Source of the DNA: Candidatus Methanoperedens nitratireducens
Lineage (GTDB): Archaea > Halobacteriota > Methanosarcinia > Methanosarcinales > Methanoperedenaceae
Direction: 5' to 3'
Length of the DNA stretch: 64,000 nt
Assembly: GCF_000685155.1 (NCBI RefSeq)
Contig: NZ_JMIY01000005.1
Location: forward strand, 108,928-172,927
The notes beneath the pieces are model-generated. The model was not told the DNA's origin. It searched no databases and was given only the letters and a program-made list of their open reading frames with translations. The first letter of the stretch is position 1. Every line of letters begins with the position of its first letter. Shown here in pieces: positions 31,819 through 40,777 of the stretch. The translations under genes and the position numbers were made by a program.

Positions 31819-33903
31819 TTAAACGACCTTAAACCGCTCATTTGTTACTTCAAGTACCTCTCCAACGGTCTTTAATTTTTGTATCATATCTTCAACGGTA
31901 TCTTTTTTAATACCTGATTCTTCTGCCTTTGATATAATATCTCCCAGGGGAACTGCGCTCTTATATTCTCCCTCAAGTTTCCTAATTATCTCTTTTAATA
32001 CTTTAATCCTATCCCTCTGGCTTTTGCCCATTCCGACATTAATAATGTCGGCATCAAGCCTGCCGGTCTCAGGATCTGTCATGACCTGTTTCAGGCTTGC
32101 CATCACAATCCTGATAACGCGATCTGTGTCTTCTTTTGTTATGATATTGCTCAACCTGACACGTGCGCTTGCTTCTGCAAGGCGGATAAGGGCTTCCAGT
32201 TGACGGGCGGTCACAGGAACTGGAGAATTGGGATCTTCACCCTGCTTTCGCAGGCCGAGGTAAAAGTCGATCAACTGCTTCCTGGCATCATCCTGGATAA
32301 TAGGAAAGATATTCCTCTTTGTATATGCTATATATTTCCTGAGCATGCCTGACTGGATAACGGGCTGTATCACCTCCATGGCGCTTGTTATCTCATCCAG
32401 TGTTATGCCAGAATTAATGATATTATCCCTCCTGATCGAGAGCTGGCCTGCATAATGTGCTTTGAGTATGTGCTCCGCGATTGCGGTATCCCGGCTGACT
32501 GAGGGCTCATCTGTCAGGATGAAGATCAGATCAAAGCGCGACATAAGGGCAGGAGGCATATTGATCTGCTTTGCAATAGGTTCATACCGATCAAACCTCC
32601 CGAACTTTGGATTTGCAGCCCCGAGCAGTGCACAGCGCGATTTCAATGTAGCCATAATGCCTGCCTTGGCTATACTTATAGTTTGTTGCTCCATGGCCTC
32701 GTGCATCGAACTTCTATCATCTGATTCCATCTTATCAAGTTCATCCACGCATGCCAGACCCATATCTGCAAGTACAAGCGCACCAGCCTCAAGCGTCCAC
32801 CTTCCCTCTCCAAACTCATCCTTGACAGCAGTCGCGGTAAGGCCGGCTGATGTTGAGCTTTTCCCGCTTGTGTATATTCCGCGCGGCGCAAGTCTTACTC
32901 CATAGCGTAAGAGTTGAGATTTCGCCACACCCGGATCACCTACAAGAAGGATATGTATATCGCCGCGGATTCGGGTGCCGTCGGGCAGGGATTTTGGCAT
33001 ACCTGAGAAAAGCTGCAAAGCCATGGCCTCCTTGACTTCATCATAGCCGTAGATCGAAGGCGCTATTGAGTGGATTACCTTGCTGTAAACCTGCGGGTCC
33101 TTCCCGAGGTCAAGGATCTCCTCAATCTCTTCTTTTGATATCTCGATATCCTCAAACTCTTTATCCTCTATCTCAATTGATACCCCATCAAGCACGAGAT
33201 CAAAGAAGGTACTCTTTCCCTGCTGTGTGCTTCTCTGATACGAGCGCAGTATCCCGGTGACCACCACACGGTCACCCGGAGCTACGATCCCGGCAAGGTC
33301 ATCATCAACATCCACATCAAGCGTCTGGGGTTGCTCGCCTCCCCGCAGATCATCAGGCGATTCCTGCACCCTCAGCTTCTGCGCATCCACGAACTCAGAT
33401 TCCTCATGAACAAGCTTAAAAGGACCTTTTCTGCCGCACATCTCATCTTCGCACTCATACGGCTCAATGAATTTGCCTTCGCTCTGATGCACTACTGTTA
33501 CATGCTCGCACCTCTGGCACCTGAAGGCTGCATTGATGATCTTGGGTCTCACCTCGGTCGCCTTCCTGATAAGACCTGATACAGCTATGAATTTGTTGAT
33601 GTGAACACTTCTAAGCTCTCTTATCTGTACGCGCTCTGGCAGCTTGATGATCCTTACATGGGTATTGGTAAATTCAACATCCGCAGGTAGGTCGATTCTC
33701 ACTAAGGTTTCGTTTGCATGTGCCAATGCAGAATCCGGGTGCTCAAGCAGCTCGTTTGCAAGCTCCATATCATATCGTGCAATATCAGAGAACTCAACGA
33801 ACATGCTGCGCTTTTCAGGGTAATGGTTGGCAAGGTCAAGTATACTCTCCCAGTAATAGCGCTTGAAGAAATCTTCCCAGACCTGATGCGATGATTGTGC
33901 CAT
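31819..33903 (-). CDS. mcm: Replicative MCM helicase
   Basis: Hexameric 3'-5' DNA helicase of the archaeal replication fork, 694 residues. The N-terminal domain contains a zinc site (CQRC ... CEDEMC) and OB fold (DRVVVTGILRSYQRST). The AAA+ core has Walker A GDPGVAKSQLL, Walker B LACVDELDKM, sensor 1 LLGAANPKFG and the arginine-finger motif MSRFDLIF. A C-terminal winged-helix domain (about 620-694) ends ERFKVV. It leads an operon with DUF424 and two coiled-coil genes. No intein is present. Confidence 0.97.
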   Translation of the reverse strand: MAQSSHQVWEDFFKRYYWESILDLANHYPEKRSMFVEFSDIARYDMELANELLEHPDSALAHANETLVRIDLPADVEFTNTHVRIIKLPERVQIRELRSVHINKFIAVSGLIRKATEVRPKIINAAFRCQRCEHVTVVHQSEGKFIEPYECEDEMCGRKGPFKLVHEESEFVDAQKLRVQESPDDLRGGEQPQTLDVDVDDDLAGIVAPGDRVVVTGILRSYQRSTQQGKSTFFDLVLDGVSIEIEDKEFEDIEISKEEIEEILDLGKDPQVYSKVIHSIAPSIYGYDEVKEAMALQLFSGMPKSLPDGTRIRGDIHILLVGDPGVAKSQLLRYGVRLAPRGIYTSGKSSTSAGLTATAVKDEFGEGRWTLEAGALVLADMGLACVDELDKMESDDRSSMHEAMEQQTISIAKAGIMATLKSRCALLGAANPKFGRFDRYEPIAKQINMPPALMSRFDLIFILTDEPSVSRDTAIAEHILKAHYAGQLSIRRDNIINSGITLDEITSAMEVIQPVIQSGMLRKYIAYTKRNIFPIIQDDARKQLIDFYLGLRKQGEDPNSPVPVTARQLEALIRLAEASARVRLSNIITKEDTDRVIRIVMASLKQVMTDPETGRLDADIINVGMGKSQRDRIKVLKEIIRKLEGEYKSAVPLGDIISKAEESGIKKDTVEDMIQKLKTVGEVLEVTNERFKVV

Positions 33904-34022
33904 TTGTGACTACTTAAGACAGAGGGGTACATCAAGGTTTCGAACTACAGACAGTACTTGTGCAGGTATCCAGGAGGATAAATATTTGGTGCTGTAACTC
34001 TCTTTTAAAAGCAGGTGTAAAA

Positions 34023-34499
34023 TTGGGGTCCAGTGTCGCATCCGAAATTGAGGTTGTTTTAGCAAAAGAAGAGCATGTGCAAGTCGCAGCTTTACTCTAT
34101 TTTGAAGCATTCAGAGAATTCTATAGATCTAAAGATGAGGCTGTTGCAGCAGTATCAGAGAAACAAAAAAATAGGACGCTGTGGGTGGCTCTACTCGGTG
34201 GTAGAGTTGTTGGAACCTTTGGCTATATCCGTGGATGGTCGCATAATGTAAATTATCTTAATGGAATCGTGGTTTTGCCCGAATACCGTGAGCTTGGAAT
34301 TGGAAGCAAGATGCTGCAAAAATTCATTGAGATCTGCAAGAAAGAACAGATGAGCCAGGATTATGCAATCACCTCGACACGTATTAACAACAAAGCCTCT
34401 ATTTCAATCAGCAAGAGAATGGGGTTTGAGGAATGTGGGGTAATTAAGGGGCTGCACTTTGGGATTGATGAGGTTTTCTTCAGGATAAAGGTGAGATAA
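34023..34499 (+). CDS. GNAT-family N-acetyltransferase
   Basis: About 158 residues with the GNAT acetyl-CoA fold: GGRVVGTFGYI (strands 2-4), GIVVLPEYRELGIGSKML (motif A with the R/Q-x-x-G-x-G/A loop) and ISISKRMGFEECG (motif B). Substrate is unknown; small-molecule or protein N-acetylation are both possible. I chose TTG at this position because AGGTG precedes it at good distance and the family core starts shortly after. A GTG 63 bases earlier is in frame but adds a poorly conserved leader. Confidence 0.85.
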   Translation: MGSSVASEIEVVLAKEEHVQVAALLYFEAFREFYRSKDEAVAAVSEKQKNRTLWVALLGGRVVGTFGYIRGWSHNVNYLNGIVVLPEYRELGIGSKMLQKFIEICKKEQMSQDYAITSTRINNKASISISKRMGFEECGVIKGLHFGIDEVFFRIKVR

Positions 34500-34551
34500 T
34501 TGCGGTGCAGATAGTCTTTTAAAGAATAGAGAGCTAACTACGACTGCTGAT

Positions 34552-35493
34552 ATGTCTAACAATGAGACCCATGTTGTGACAGGTGCCTTTGGGTACTCTG
34601 GAAAATATATCGCCAGGCGCTTACTTGATGCTGGATATCAGGTACGCACCATAACAAATTCTCCTGCCCGTGTTAATCCGTTTGGTGACAGGGTAAAAGC
34701 CTGCCCGTACAATTTCGATGATCCCGAAAAACTCATTGAGTCATTGCATGGAGCTTCGGTTCTTTATAATACCTACTGGGTCAGGTTTAATCATTCGGAT
34801 TTCACACATTCATTTGCTGTCGATAATACTCTCAGGTTGTTTGATGCTGCAAAGAGGGCAGGGATCAAACGAATAGTTCATATCAGCATAACAAACCCTT
34901 CAGAAGATTCCCATCTTGAGTATTTCAGCGGCAAGGCACAATTAGAACGTGCACTGATCGAATCTGGATTAACATACACAATACTCAGGCCAACTGTTTT
35001 ATTTGGAAAAGAGGATATCCTGATAAACAATATAGCATGGTTTTTACGAAGGTTCCCGGTGTTTGGAGTATTCGGGGATGGAAATTACCGTTTACAGCCA
35101 ATATATGTTGATGACCTGGCCAGGCTGGCAGTCGAGCAGGGACAGAGAACCGAGAATTGCATCATCGATGCAACCGGTCCGGAGACATTCACGTATCGCG
35201 GCCTGGTTGAGGAAATAGGCAATATCATAGGTAAAAGCAGGCCGATTGTTTCTGTCTCACCTGCTGCATGTTACTTTGTCGGGGCACTCATCGGTAAGAT
35301 AGTTGGGGACGTAACGATCACCCGGGATGAGATCGAGGGTCTGATGGCTGATCTGCTCTGCACAGATTCACCACCTGCAGGTGAGACAAAGCTGACCGAA
35401 TGGATCAGGGAGAATTCCACCGGTCTTGGTATGCGGTACACCAGTGAACTGGCACGCAGGAAGAATAGAACCGAACCATATGACAGGCTGTAA
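34552..35493 (+). CDS. NAD(P)-binding epimerase/NmrA-like protein
   Basis: 313 residues. A Rossmann fold with TGAFGYSGKYIARRLLDAG (glycine motif), IKRIVHISITNP (active-strand Ser position) and TILRPTVLFG is typical of atypical SDR proteins related to complex I NDUFA9 and sugar epimerases. The YxxxK pair reads YFSGK. A hydrophobic stretch near 240-260 may be a surface helix. It could act as a reductase or as an assembly factor; the substrate is not evident. The gene stands alone. Confidence 0.83.
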   Translation: MSNNETHVVTGAFGYSGKYIARRLLDAGYQVRTITNSPARVNPFGDRVKACPYNFDDPEKLIESLHGASVLYNTYWVRFNHSDFTHSFAVDNTLRLFDAAKRAGIKRIVHISITNPSEDSHLEYFSGKAQLERALIESGLTYTILRPTVLFGKEDILINNIAWFLRRFPVFGVFGDGNYRLQPIYVDDLARLAVEQGQRTENCIIDATGPETFTYRGLVEEIGNIIGKSRPIVSVSPAACYFVGALIGKIVGDVTITRDEIEGLMADLLCTDSPPAGETKLTEWIRENSTGLGMRYTSELARRKNRTEPYDRL

Positions 35494-35575
35494 TGAAAAA
35501 TTTGAACTTAGGTTTTTATAGTTAGAGGTATTTTTCTATGTCTAAGGTATCATCTATAACTACAGGAGGTAGGCT

Positions 35576-35782
35576 ATGCCAGATAGAAAATACGTAATAG
35601 AGTCCAGAAGGTATGTTGGCGAAGATGGAAAAATGACGTTTGATAAATGGGTCACAAATGCAAACGTCATAGAAATAAAACATAATGAGCAGTACCTGGT
35701 GTTTTATCCGCTTGAGGGAGAATATGCAGGGAAGAAACACTATATACCGTTCGCGAATATACACGTCGTCAGGGAATTATAG
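35576..35782 (+). CDS. Small conserved-looking protein, unknown function
   Basis: 68 residues, beta-rich and charged (YVIESRRYVGEDGKMTF, YLVFYPLEGEYAGKKHYIPF). A very strong AGGAGGT binding site precedes the ATG at ideal distance, good evidence that it is translated. No motif or signal peptide was recognised. Confidence 0.7.
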   Translation: MPDRKYVIESRRYVGEDGKMTFDKWVTNANVIEIKHNEQYLVFYPLEGEYAGKKHYIPFANIHVVREL

Positions 35783-35787
35783 TTCAA

Positions 35788-36660
35788 CTAAACAATGGGC
35801 GTGCCTTCTATCATGGTCAATTCCCTGAAGGCAGCCATTAACTTTTTAGTGACCTGACCAGGTATTCCATCTCCGATTAAGCGTCCATCGATCCTCGTAA
35901 CAGGTGCTATTTCAGCAGCCGTACCGGTTACAAAAACCTCATCTGCAGTATAAATATCGAACAGACCTATATTGGTCTCGAATACTCTTATCCCTTCTTT
36001 GATAGCCAGCTCTATTGCTGCAGCCCTTGTTACTCCTCGCAGGTTGTTAAGCGTGGGTGGGGTTATGATCCTGCCATTCTTTACAACAAAGATATTATCC
36101 CCTGAGCCCTCTGAGATATTGCCGCATGTATCGATCATTATTGCCTCATCCCCGCCTTTTACATTGGCTTCGATCTTAGCAAGGATGTTATTCAGATAAT
36201 TCAATGATTTGATATTAGGTGGCATGGCCTCAGGTGCATTCCTCCTGATACCAACAGTAACAGCAGTAAGACCTCTCTCATACAGGTCACCATACATGGC
36301 GCCCCATTCCTGCGTGATGATGAATACATTGGGCCTGGGACATTTCCTTGGATCAAGACCAAGATCACCATCCCCTCGTGAAACAATGGGGCGTATATAG
36401 GCATCTTCTAGATTATTCCTCTTCAAGGTATCTATAATGGCCTTTTTCATCTCTTCTTTTGAGAGAGGAATCTTTAAGTCTATCGCCTTTGCTGAATCGT
36501 ACAACCTGTCAAGATGTTCATCGAGCCTGAATACCCTGCCGTTGTATGCCCTGATGCCCTCAAAAACACCATCACCGTATAAGAAACCGTGATCGTATAT
36601 AGAGGTTCTTGCCTCGTGTTTTGGCACGAATTCTCCATTGAAATAAATTAATAATTCCAT
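35788..36660 (-). CDS. ilvE: Branched-chain amino acid aminotransferase
   Basis: PLP-dependent fold-type IV enzyme that transaminates branched-chain 2-oxo acids with glutamate. 290 residues from the preferred ATG, which gives the canonical start [13 protein letters not shown]; an ATG 15 bases upstream is in frame. Family marks are [34 protein letters not shown], the PLP lysine region [24 protein letters not shown] and [20 protein letters not shown]. It is divergent from the wHTH regulator gene at 36858. Confidence 0.95.
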   Translation of the reverse strand: MELLIYFNGEFVPKHEARTSIYDHGFLYGDGVFEGIRAYNGRVFRLDEHLDRLYDSAKAIDLKIPLSKEEMKKAIIDTLKRNNLEDAYIRPIVSRGDGDLGLDPRKCPRPNVFIITQEWGAMYGDLYERGLTAVTVGIRRNAPEAMPPNIKSLNYLNNILAKIEANVKGGDEAIMIDTCGNISEGSGDNIFVVKNGRIITPPTLNNLRGVTRAAAIELAIKEGIRVFETNIGLFDIYTADEVFVTGTAAEIAPVTRIDGRLIGDGIPGQVTKKLMAAFRELTMIEGTPIV

Positions 36661-36857
36661 GCATATCCCGGTCACATAAGGAAAACGTTAGATATATGTG
36701 TTTTGATGGAGGCTTTAGCTGTATTGTACAACAACTAGCTCTGGACATTCTCAGGTCTAAAAACAGTTTCTGGATTATAATAACTTTTCTTTTATCGAAT
36801 TTATTAAAACGTAAGATTTATATTCAATGGAAGCATTTAAAAATAGGGTGAAATATA

Positions 36858-37232
36858 ATGAAAAGCCTATCAGTTAATGTACTCGATAAAGCCGATGAAG
36901 AATTCGCCGATACCCTGATCGAACTAGGACTAAAGAGAAACGTAGCAAAAGTACTAACATATCTAAAGAACGTCAAAGAAGTAACTTCCAGAGACCTTGA
37001 AATGGGTTCTGATCTTAGGCAACCTGAGGTCAGTATAGCCATGCGTGAGTTAGAGGAGCTTGGCTGGATTGCAGAGAGAGAGGAGAAAAAACCAGGAAAG
37101 GGCCGCCCGTATAAGATATACCAGCTCAAGACAAGTATTGATGAGATCATCGAATATCTGGAGAACCAGAAGAGAAAGGAATCACAGGCAATGATGGCAA
37201 GCATCAAGCGCCTGAAAGAATTGAGTAGATAA
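36858..37232 (+). CDS. Winged-helix transcriptional regulator (ArsR/TrmB-like)
   Basis: 124 residues. The helix-turn-helix is LTYLKNVKEVTSRDLEMGSDLRQPEVSIAMREL-like, with the wing in EEKKPGKGRPYKIYQL, followed by a C-terminal helix likely used for dimerisation. This archaeal family lacks a ligand-binding domain. A TATA-like TTTATATTC and a GGGTGA site lie upstream. Targets are unknown; the divergent ilvE and convergent ribB are nearest. Confidence 0.85.
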   Translation: MKSLSVNVLDKADEEFADTLIELGLKRNVAKVLTYLKNVKEVTSRDLEMGSDLRQPEVSIAMRELEELGWIAEREEKKPGKGRPYKIYQLKTSIDEIIEYLENQKRKESQAMMASIKRLKELSR

Positions 37233-37259
37233 TCTTCCAGGGAGTGGGGAACTGATATA

Positions 37260-37952
37260 TCATAAGCGATGCAGAGTCGCTTCCATGATATCCTTCCCTG
37301 CTATAAATGGCATATCATAGCGAAGGGAATACTCCTTTGCATCCTCTTTAGAGAGAGCTTTTCCTGTTCTCTCATCAAGCATCTCACATACTACCATTGA
37401 GGGGCATATCCCGGCCATTAATGCTAACTGTATCGATAGCTCAGTCTGTCCGCGCCGCTCATCCAGGAGACCTGCTGCTGCGCGGAGCAGTGCAACATGG
37501 CCTGGTGATCTGAATTCCCTTCCAAAATCGATCTTTTCCCCATTTAATACCCTGTACACAGTCTCACCCATCTTATTAATAGTAAGAGCCCTGTCATTAT
37601 CGGTTATACCTGTAAAAGTGCCTCTGTGGTTCACCCACAGTGAGAAGGATGAGCGTGAATCATAGGGAATATCGCCTTTCTTTTCCACAAGTGTACGCAA
37701 TTGCCTGTGGCCGTTTAAAGAGATGCTGCTTAGGATATCGGACATGAAGGGCAGCCCTAATTTCTCCGCTGCTTTTCCGTGAATTGCAACGCATATAAGT
37801 CCGCCTGCATCACGCCTCATGCGGGCAATATCTGCCGGGGTTACGCTCAGCGCCGGTATTACCAGATCGGTTTCACCTTCTCTGTCCTCATCATCAAATA
37901 AAAGTATCATATTACCCTTGCGTATTGATTCAATTGCTTTCTCAAGACTCAT
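37260..37952 (-). CDS. ribB: 3,4-dihydroxy-2-butanone 4-phosphate synthase
   Basis: Forms the four-carbon unit of riboflavin from ribulose 5-phosphate. 230 residues, stand-alone enzyme without a GTP cyclohydrolase II domain. Motifs are LLFDDEDREGETDLV (acidic metal/substrate loop), RRDAGGLICVAIHG, GITDNDRALTI, FRSPGHVALLRA and RRGQTELSIQLALMAG. The ATG overlaps the ribK stop by four bases, so two flavin-pathway genes are coupled. Confidence 0.95.
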   Translation of the reverse strand: MSLEKAIESIRKGNMILLFDDEDREGETDLVIPALSVTPADIARMRRDAGGLICVAIHGKAAEKLGLPFMSDILSSISLNGHRQLRTLVEKKGDIPYDSRSSFSLWVNHRGTFTGITDNDRALTINKMGETVYRVLNGEKIDFGREFRSPGHVALLRAAAGLLDERRGQTELSIQLALMAGICPSMVVCEMLDERTGKALSKEDAKEYSLRYDMPFIAGKDIMEATLHRL

Positions 37953-38596
37953 TTTATAACCTCCACCTTAACAATGCTGCCGTCACTGATGTTTAAATAT
38001 TCTCTCAGGTTTACAGGTGCTATTATCTCAATTATATCCTCTGGATAATGCGTGCGCTCAGGAACGACTACAGCCCCCCTTATATCCTTAACCATGACCC
38101 TGAAGCAAGAACCCCTGCCAAAGGTTCTGCTCTGGTCTGTAAAACCCGATATCTTGATATTCGCGCTTATCCCTTTGCGGATTCCAATACTGGAGGTATC
38201 GAGTCTTATGTTCAATGTACCGGGGTACGGGTCAAATCCGAGCTTTTCAATGAACTGCGTCCTGTACCCTTCAAGAGAGATATAGTACTGCCCCTCACCC
38301 AATCCTGTAATTACCTTCCCGCTTAAGAATTTCTTACTCCCGTTCCCTGAGAATATCTCCTGGTAATCGTTTAATTCTTTTTGCAGTACCCCAAGACCAT
38401 TCTCTGTTATTGTGATTAGCTGTCCGCTGTGCAGGATCTGCCTTGCGATAAGCCTCTCATCCTCAAGATATTTAAGCTTTCGCGCTGCTGTCTGAGGGCT
38501 TGAATCTATATGTAATGCGAATTCAATCGATGATAATTCAACAGGTTTTCTATGTGCCCCGAGCATTGCAAGTTTTTTAAGAGATAGTATGTCCAT
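37949..38596 (-). CDS. ribK: CTP-dependent riboflavin kinase with HTH domain
   Basis: Archaeal enzyme that makes FMN using CTP. 215 residues: an N-terminal winged-helix domain (about 1-90, HIDSSPQTAARKLKYLEDERLI) joined to the RibK barrel (about 90-215) with GLGEGQYYISLEGYRTQF, GFDPYPGTLNIRL and ERTHYPEDIIEIIAPVNLR. The DNA-binding domain suggests that it also regulates its own or flavin genes, as proposed for this fusion. It is the first gene of a ribK-ribB unit. Confidence 0.94.
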   Translation of the reverse strand: MDILSLKKLAMLGAHRKPVELSSIEFALHIDSSPQTAARKLKYLEDERLIARQILHSGQLITITENGLGVLQKELNDYQEIFSGNGSKKFLSGKVITGLGEGQYYISLEGYRTQFIEKLGFDPYPGTLNIRLDTSSIGIRKGISANIKISGFTDQSRTFGRGSCFRVMVKDIRGAVVVPERTHYPEDIIEIIAPVNLREYLNISDGSIVKVEVIK

Positions 38597-38653
38597 AATC
38601 GCCTCATTTTTGAGATGCTATCCAATTATGAGATTTAGAAGAGATAAAACTTT

Positions 38654-39457
38654 TCATCGGGCTGCAGGATAGGAGCCGAGTATTTTGATCCCTATCTTGC
38701 TCCTTATTCTACCAAGTGTATCCCTTATGATCCCCTCTTCTATATGCCCTTTTAAGTCAATATGGAACAGGTAATCTCCGAGGATTTTTTTTGTTGGACG
38801 CGATTCAATCTTGGTTAAATCTATGCCCGCATCTGCGAATTCCCCGAGAATCTCATAGAGCGCGCCAGGCCTGTTTTTTTCAAGGTATACGATGATCGAG
38901 GTTTTATCATTACCTGTAGCAGGCGGTATATTCTTCCCTATAACAATGAACCGTGTGTAATTCTCGTTCATATCCTGTATGTCCTCGGCCAGTATATCCA
39001 ATCCGTATCTATGTGCTGATTCCCTGGATGCGATAGCGGCAATATCCTTTGATTCGCAGGCCAGTTTTGCAGCCTGAGATGTACTCAATGTTGAGCGCAC
39101 TTCTATATTCTTAAAGTTCTTTTTAATAAACTTCCTGCACTGGGCTAATGCTGAGGGATGGGATGCAATTACTTTTATATCCCCGGATCTGCCCTTTGAG
39201 AGAAGACAGTGCCTGATCTGGACTATTATCTCGCCCACGATCTGCAATTCTTGCTCCATGAGTAAGTCTAATGTGATCGTAATCGAGCCATCCTGTGAAT
39301 TTTCGATAGGTACAATACTGTAATCCACCTCCCCTCCTGTGAGCGCATCTACTGTTTCCATGATATCGCTGTAATACCGCAGCTCTGCTTTATCATTCCA
39401 TTGTTTTGCTGCTTTTTCTGTGAATGAACCTTCAGGCCCTAATGTTCCGATTATCAT
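38654..39457 (-). CDS. pheA: Prephenate dehydratase
   Basis: Converts prephenate to phenylpyruvate in phenylalanine synthesis. 267 residues: catalytic periplasmic-binding-like domain (1-175) with GTLGPEGSFTEKAA, PIENSQDGSI, SHPSALAQCR and the catalytic YTRFIVIG segment, then a C-terminal ACT domain (about 185-262) with NRPGALYEIL and ESRPTKK that should bind phenylalanine for feedback inhibition. Monofunctional, without chorismate mutase. Confidence 0.95.
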   Translation of the reverse strand: MIIGTLGPEGSFTEKAAKQWNDKAELRYYSDIMETVDALTGGEVDYSIVPIENSQDGSITITLDLLMEQELQIVGEIIVQIRHCLLSKGRSGDIKVIASHPSALAQCRKFIKKNFKNIEVRSTLSTSQAAKLACESKDIAAIASRESAHRYGLDILAEDIQDMNENYTRFIVIGKNIPPATGNDKTSIIVYLEKNRPGALYEILGEFADAGIDLTKIESRPTKKILGDYLFHIDLKGHIEEGIIRDTLGRIRSKIGIKILGSYPAAR

Positions 39458-39514
39458 CCTGCCTATATATTGATGAGCAAAAGAAATAGTTTGTTACATT
39501 TTTGCATCAAAAAC

Positions 39515-39523
39515 TTAAATAGC
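39515..39523 (+). promoter_or_regulatory. TATA-box candidate for citrate synthase
   Basis: AAAACTTAAATAG, an archaeal BRE/TATA-like sequence, lies about 60 bases before the ATG in a 123-base divergent gap. GGGAGAAA close to the ATG is the likely ribosome binding site. Confidence 0.45.
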
Positions 39524-39580
39524 CACAAAACCCTATTTTAAAGCAGGGATTTTAGAATCAGGGAGAAAAGAACTGAACTC

Positions 39581-40750
39581 ATGCGGGAGATTAAAAATAT
39601 TGGATTGAGGGGGATTTCGGTGGCTGACACTAAAATAAGCGCCGTAGATGGTGAGAGAGGTAAACTGCTCTACAGGGGATACAACATAGAGGAGCTGGCT
39701 GAGCACTCAACTTTTGAGGAAGTAGCCTATCTGCTGCTCTATGAGACCCTTCCTGCAGAGGAAGAGTTAGGTATATTCACTGATCTGTTAACCTCAGAAA
39801 GACAGCTTCCGGCAGAGATTATAAGACATCTAAAAAACAGGAAAAAAACAGCCTATCCCATGGACGTACTTCAATCTGTAATACCGATGCTTGCTGATTT
39901 TGATGAGGAAGCAAGAATTGAGACAAGAGAAGCAAATATGGGAAAATCAATCCGGCTTATTGCCAGAGTGGCAACACTGGTTGCTTATTGGGAAAGGATC
40001 CGAAAGAACCTTGATATAAAAAAGCCAGATAAAAGGCTTGGGATAGCAGCGAATTTTCTGTATATGCTGACCGGAGAGACCCCTGATATGCAGATAGCCA
40101 GGTATTTTGATATCTGTCTGATTCTTCATGCTGATCATTCATTCAACACCTCTACCTTTACAGCCAGGGAAGTAGCCTCAACCCGTGCACATATGTATGC
40201 ATGTGTGAGCGCTGCACTGGGTGCGCTCTCTGGTGAACTCCATGGCGGCGCTAATACCGAGGTAATGAAAATGCTTCTTGAGATTGATAATGTTGATAAG
40301 GTTGAGGAATGGGTAAATACAAGATTGGATGCCGGAGAGAGGATTATGGGCATGGGTCATGCTGTCTACAGGATTATGGACCCGCGCGCTAAAATACTGC
40401 GTGATATCTCAGAGAAGCTGGCGCAAAGAACCGGAGATACAAGATGGTTTGATCTATCTAAAAAGGTAGAAGATGTAGTCCGAAGTGAATTAATAAAACG
40501 CAAAGGAAAGGACATGTATCCCAATATAGATTTATACAGCGCACCGGTCTTTTACATGATGGGGATTGACCCTGACCTTTTTACCCCGGTATTTGCTGCC
40601 TCAAGAGTCTCAGGATGGTGTGCGCATATTATAGAAGAGAAATTTGCCCAGGCACAGCCAGAGCCTGCCCTGTACAGGCCAGAAGCTGATTATATTGGAA
40701 GGTACTGTGGGCCACAGGAATGCAGGTATGTGCCTGTTGAGAAGCGGTAG
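39581..40750 (+). CDS. gltA: Citrate synthase (Si type)
   Basis: Condenses acetyl-CoA and oxaloacetate. 389 residues. The catalytic residues H221 (GELHGGANTEV), H260 (GMGHAVYRIMDPRA) and D317 (NIDLYSAPVFY) are all present, as are the substrate-site HADH (183-186) and the N-terminal GVSVADTKIS-like strand. Although 2-methylcitrate synthase is a close relative, the length and archaeal setting favour citrate synthase. It would feed glutamate synthesis through an incomplete oxidative arm; no other cycle gene is nearby. Confidence 0.93.
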   Translation: MREIKNIGLRGISVADTKISAVDGERGKLLYRGYNIEELAEHSTFEEVAYLLLYETLPAEEELGIFTDLLTSERQLPAEIIRHLKNRKKTAYPMDVLQSVIPMLADFDEEARIETREANMGKSIRLIARVATLVAYWERIRKNLDIKKPDKRLGIAANFLYMLTGETPDMQIARYFDICLILHADHSFNTSTFTAREVASTRAHMYACVSAALGALSGELHGGANTEVMKMLLEIDNVDKVEEWVNTRLDAGERIMGMGHAVYRIMDPRAKILRDISEKLAQRTGDTRWFDLSKKVEDVVRSELIKRKGKDMYPNIDLYSAPVFYMMGIDPDLFTPVFAASRVSGWCAHIIEEKFAQAQPEPALYRPEADYIGRYCGPQECRYVPVEKR

Positions 40751-40777
40751 TCACAGGGACTATACAGATGTTATTTC

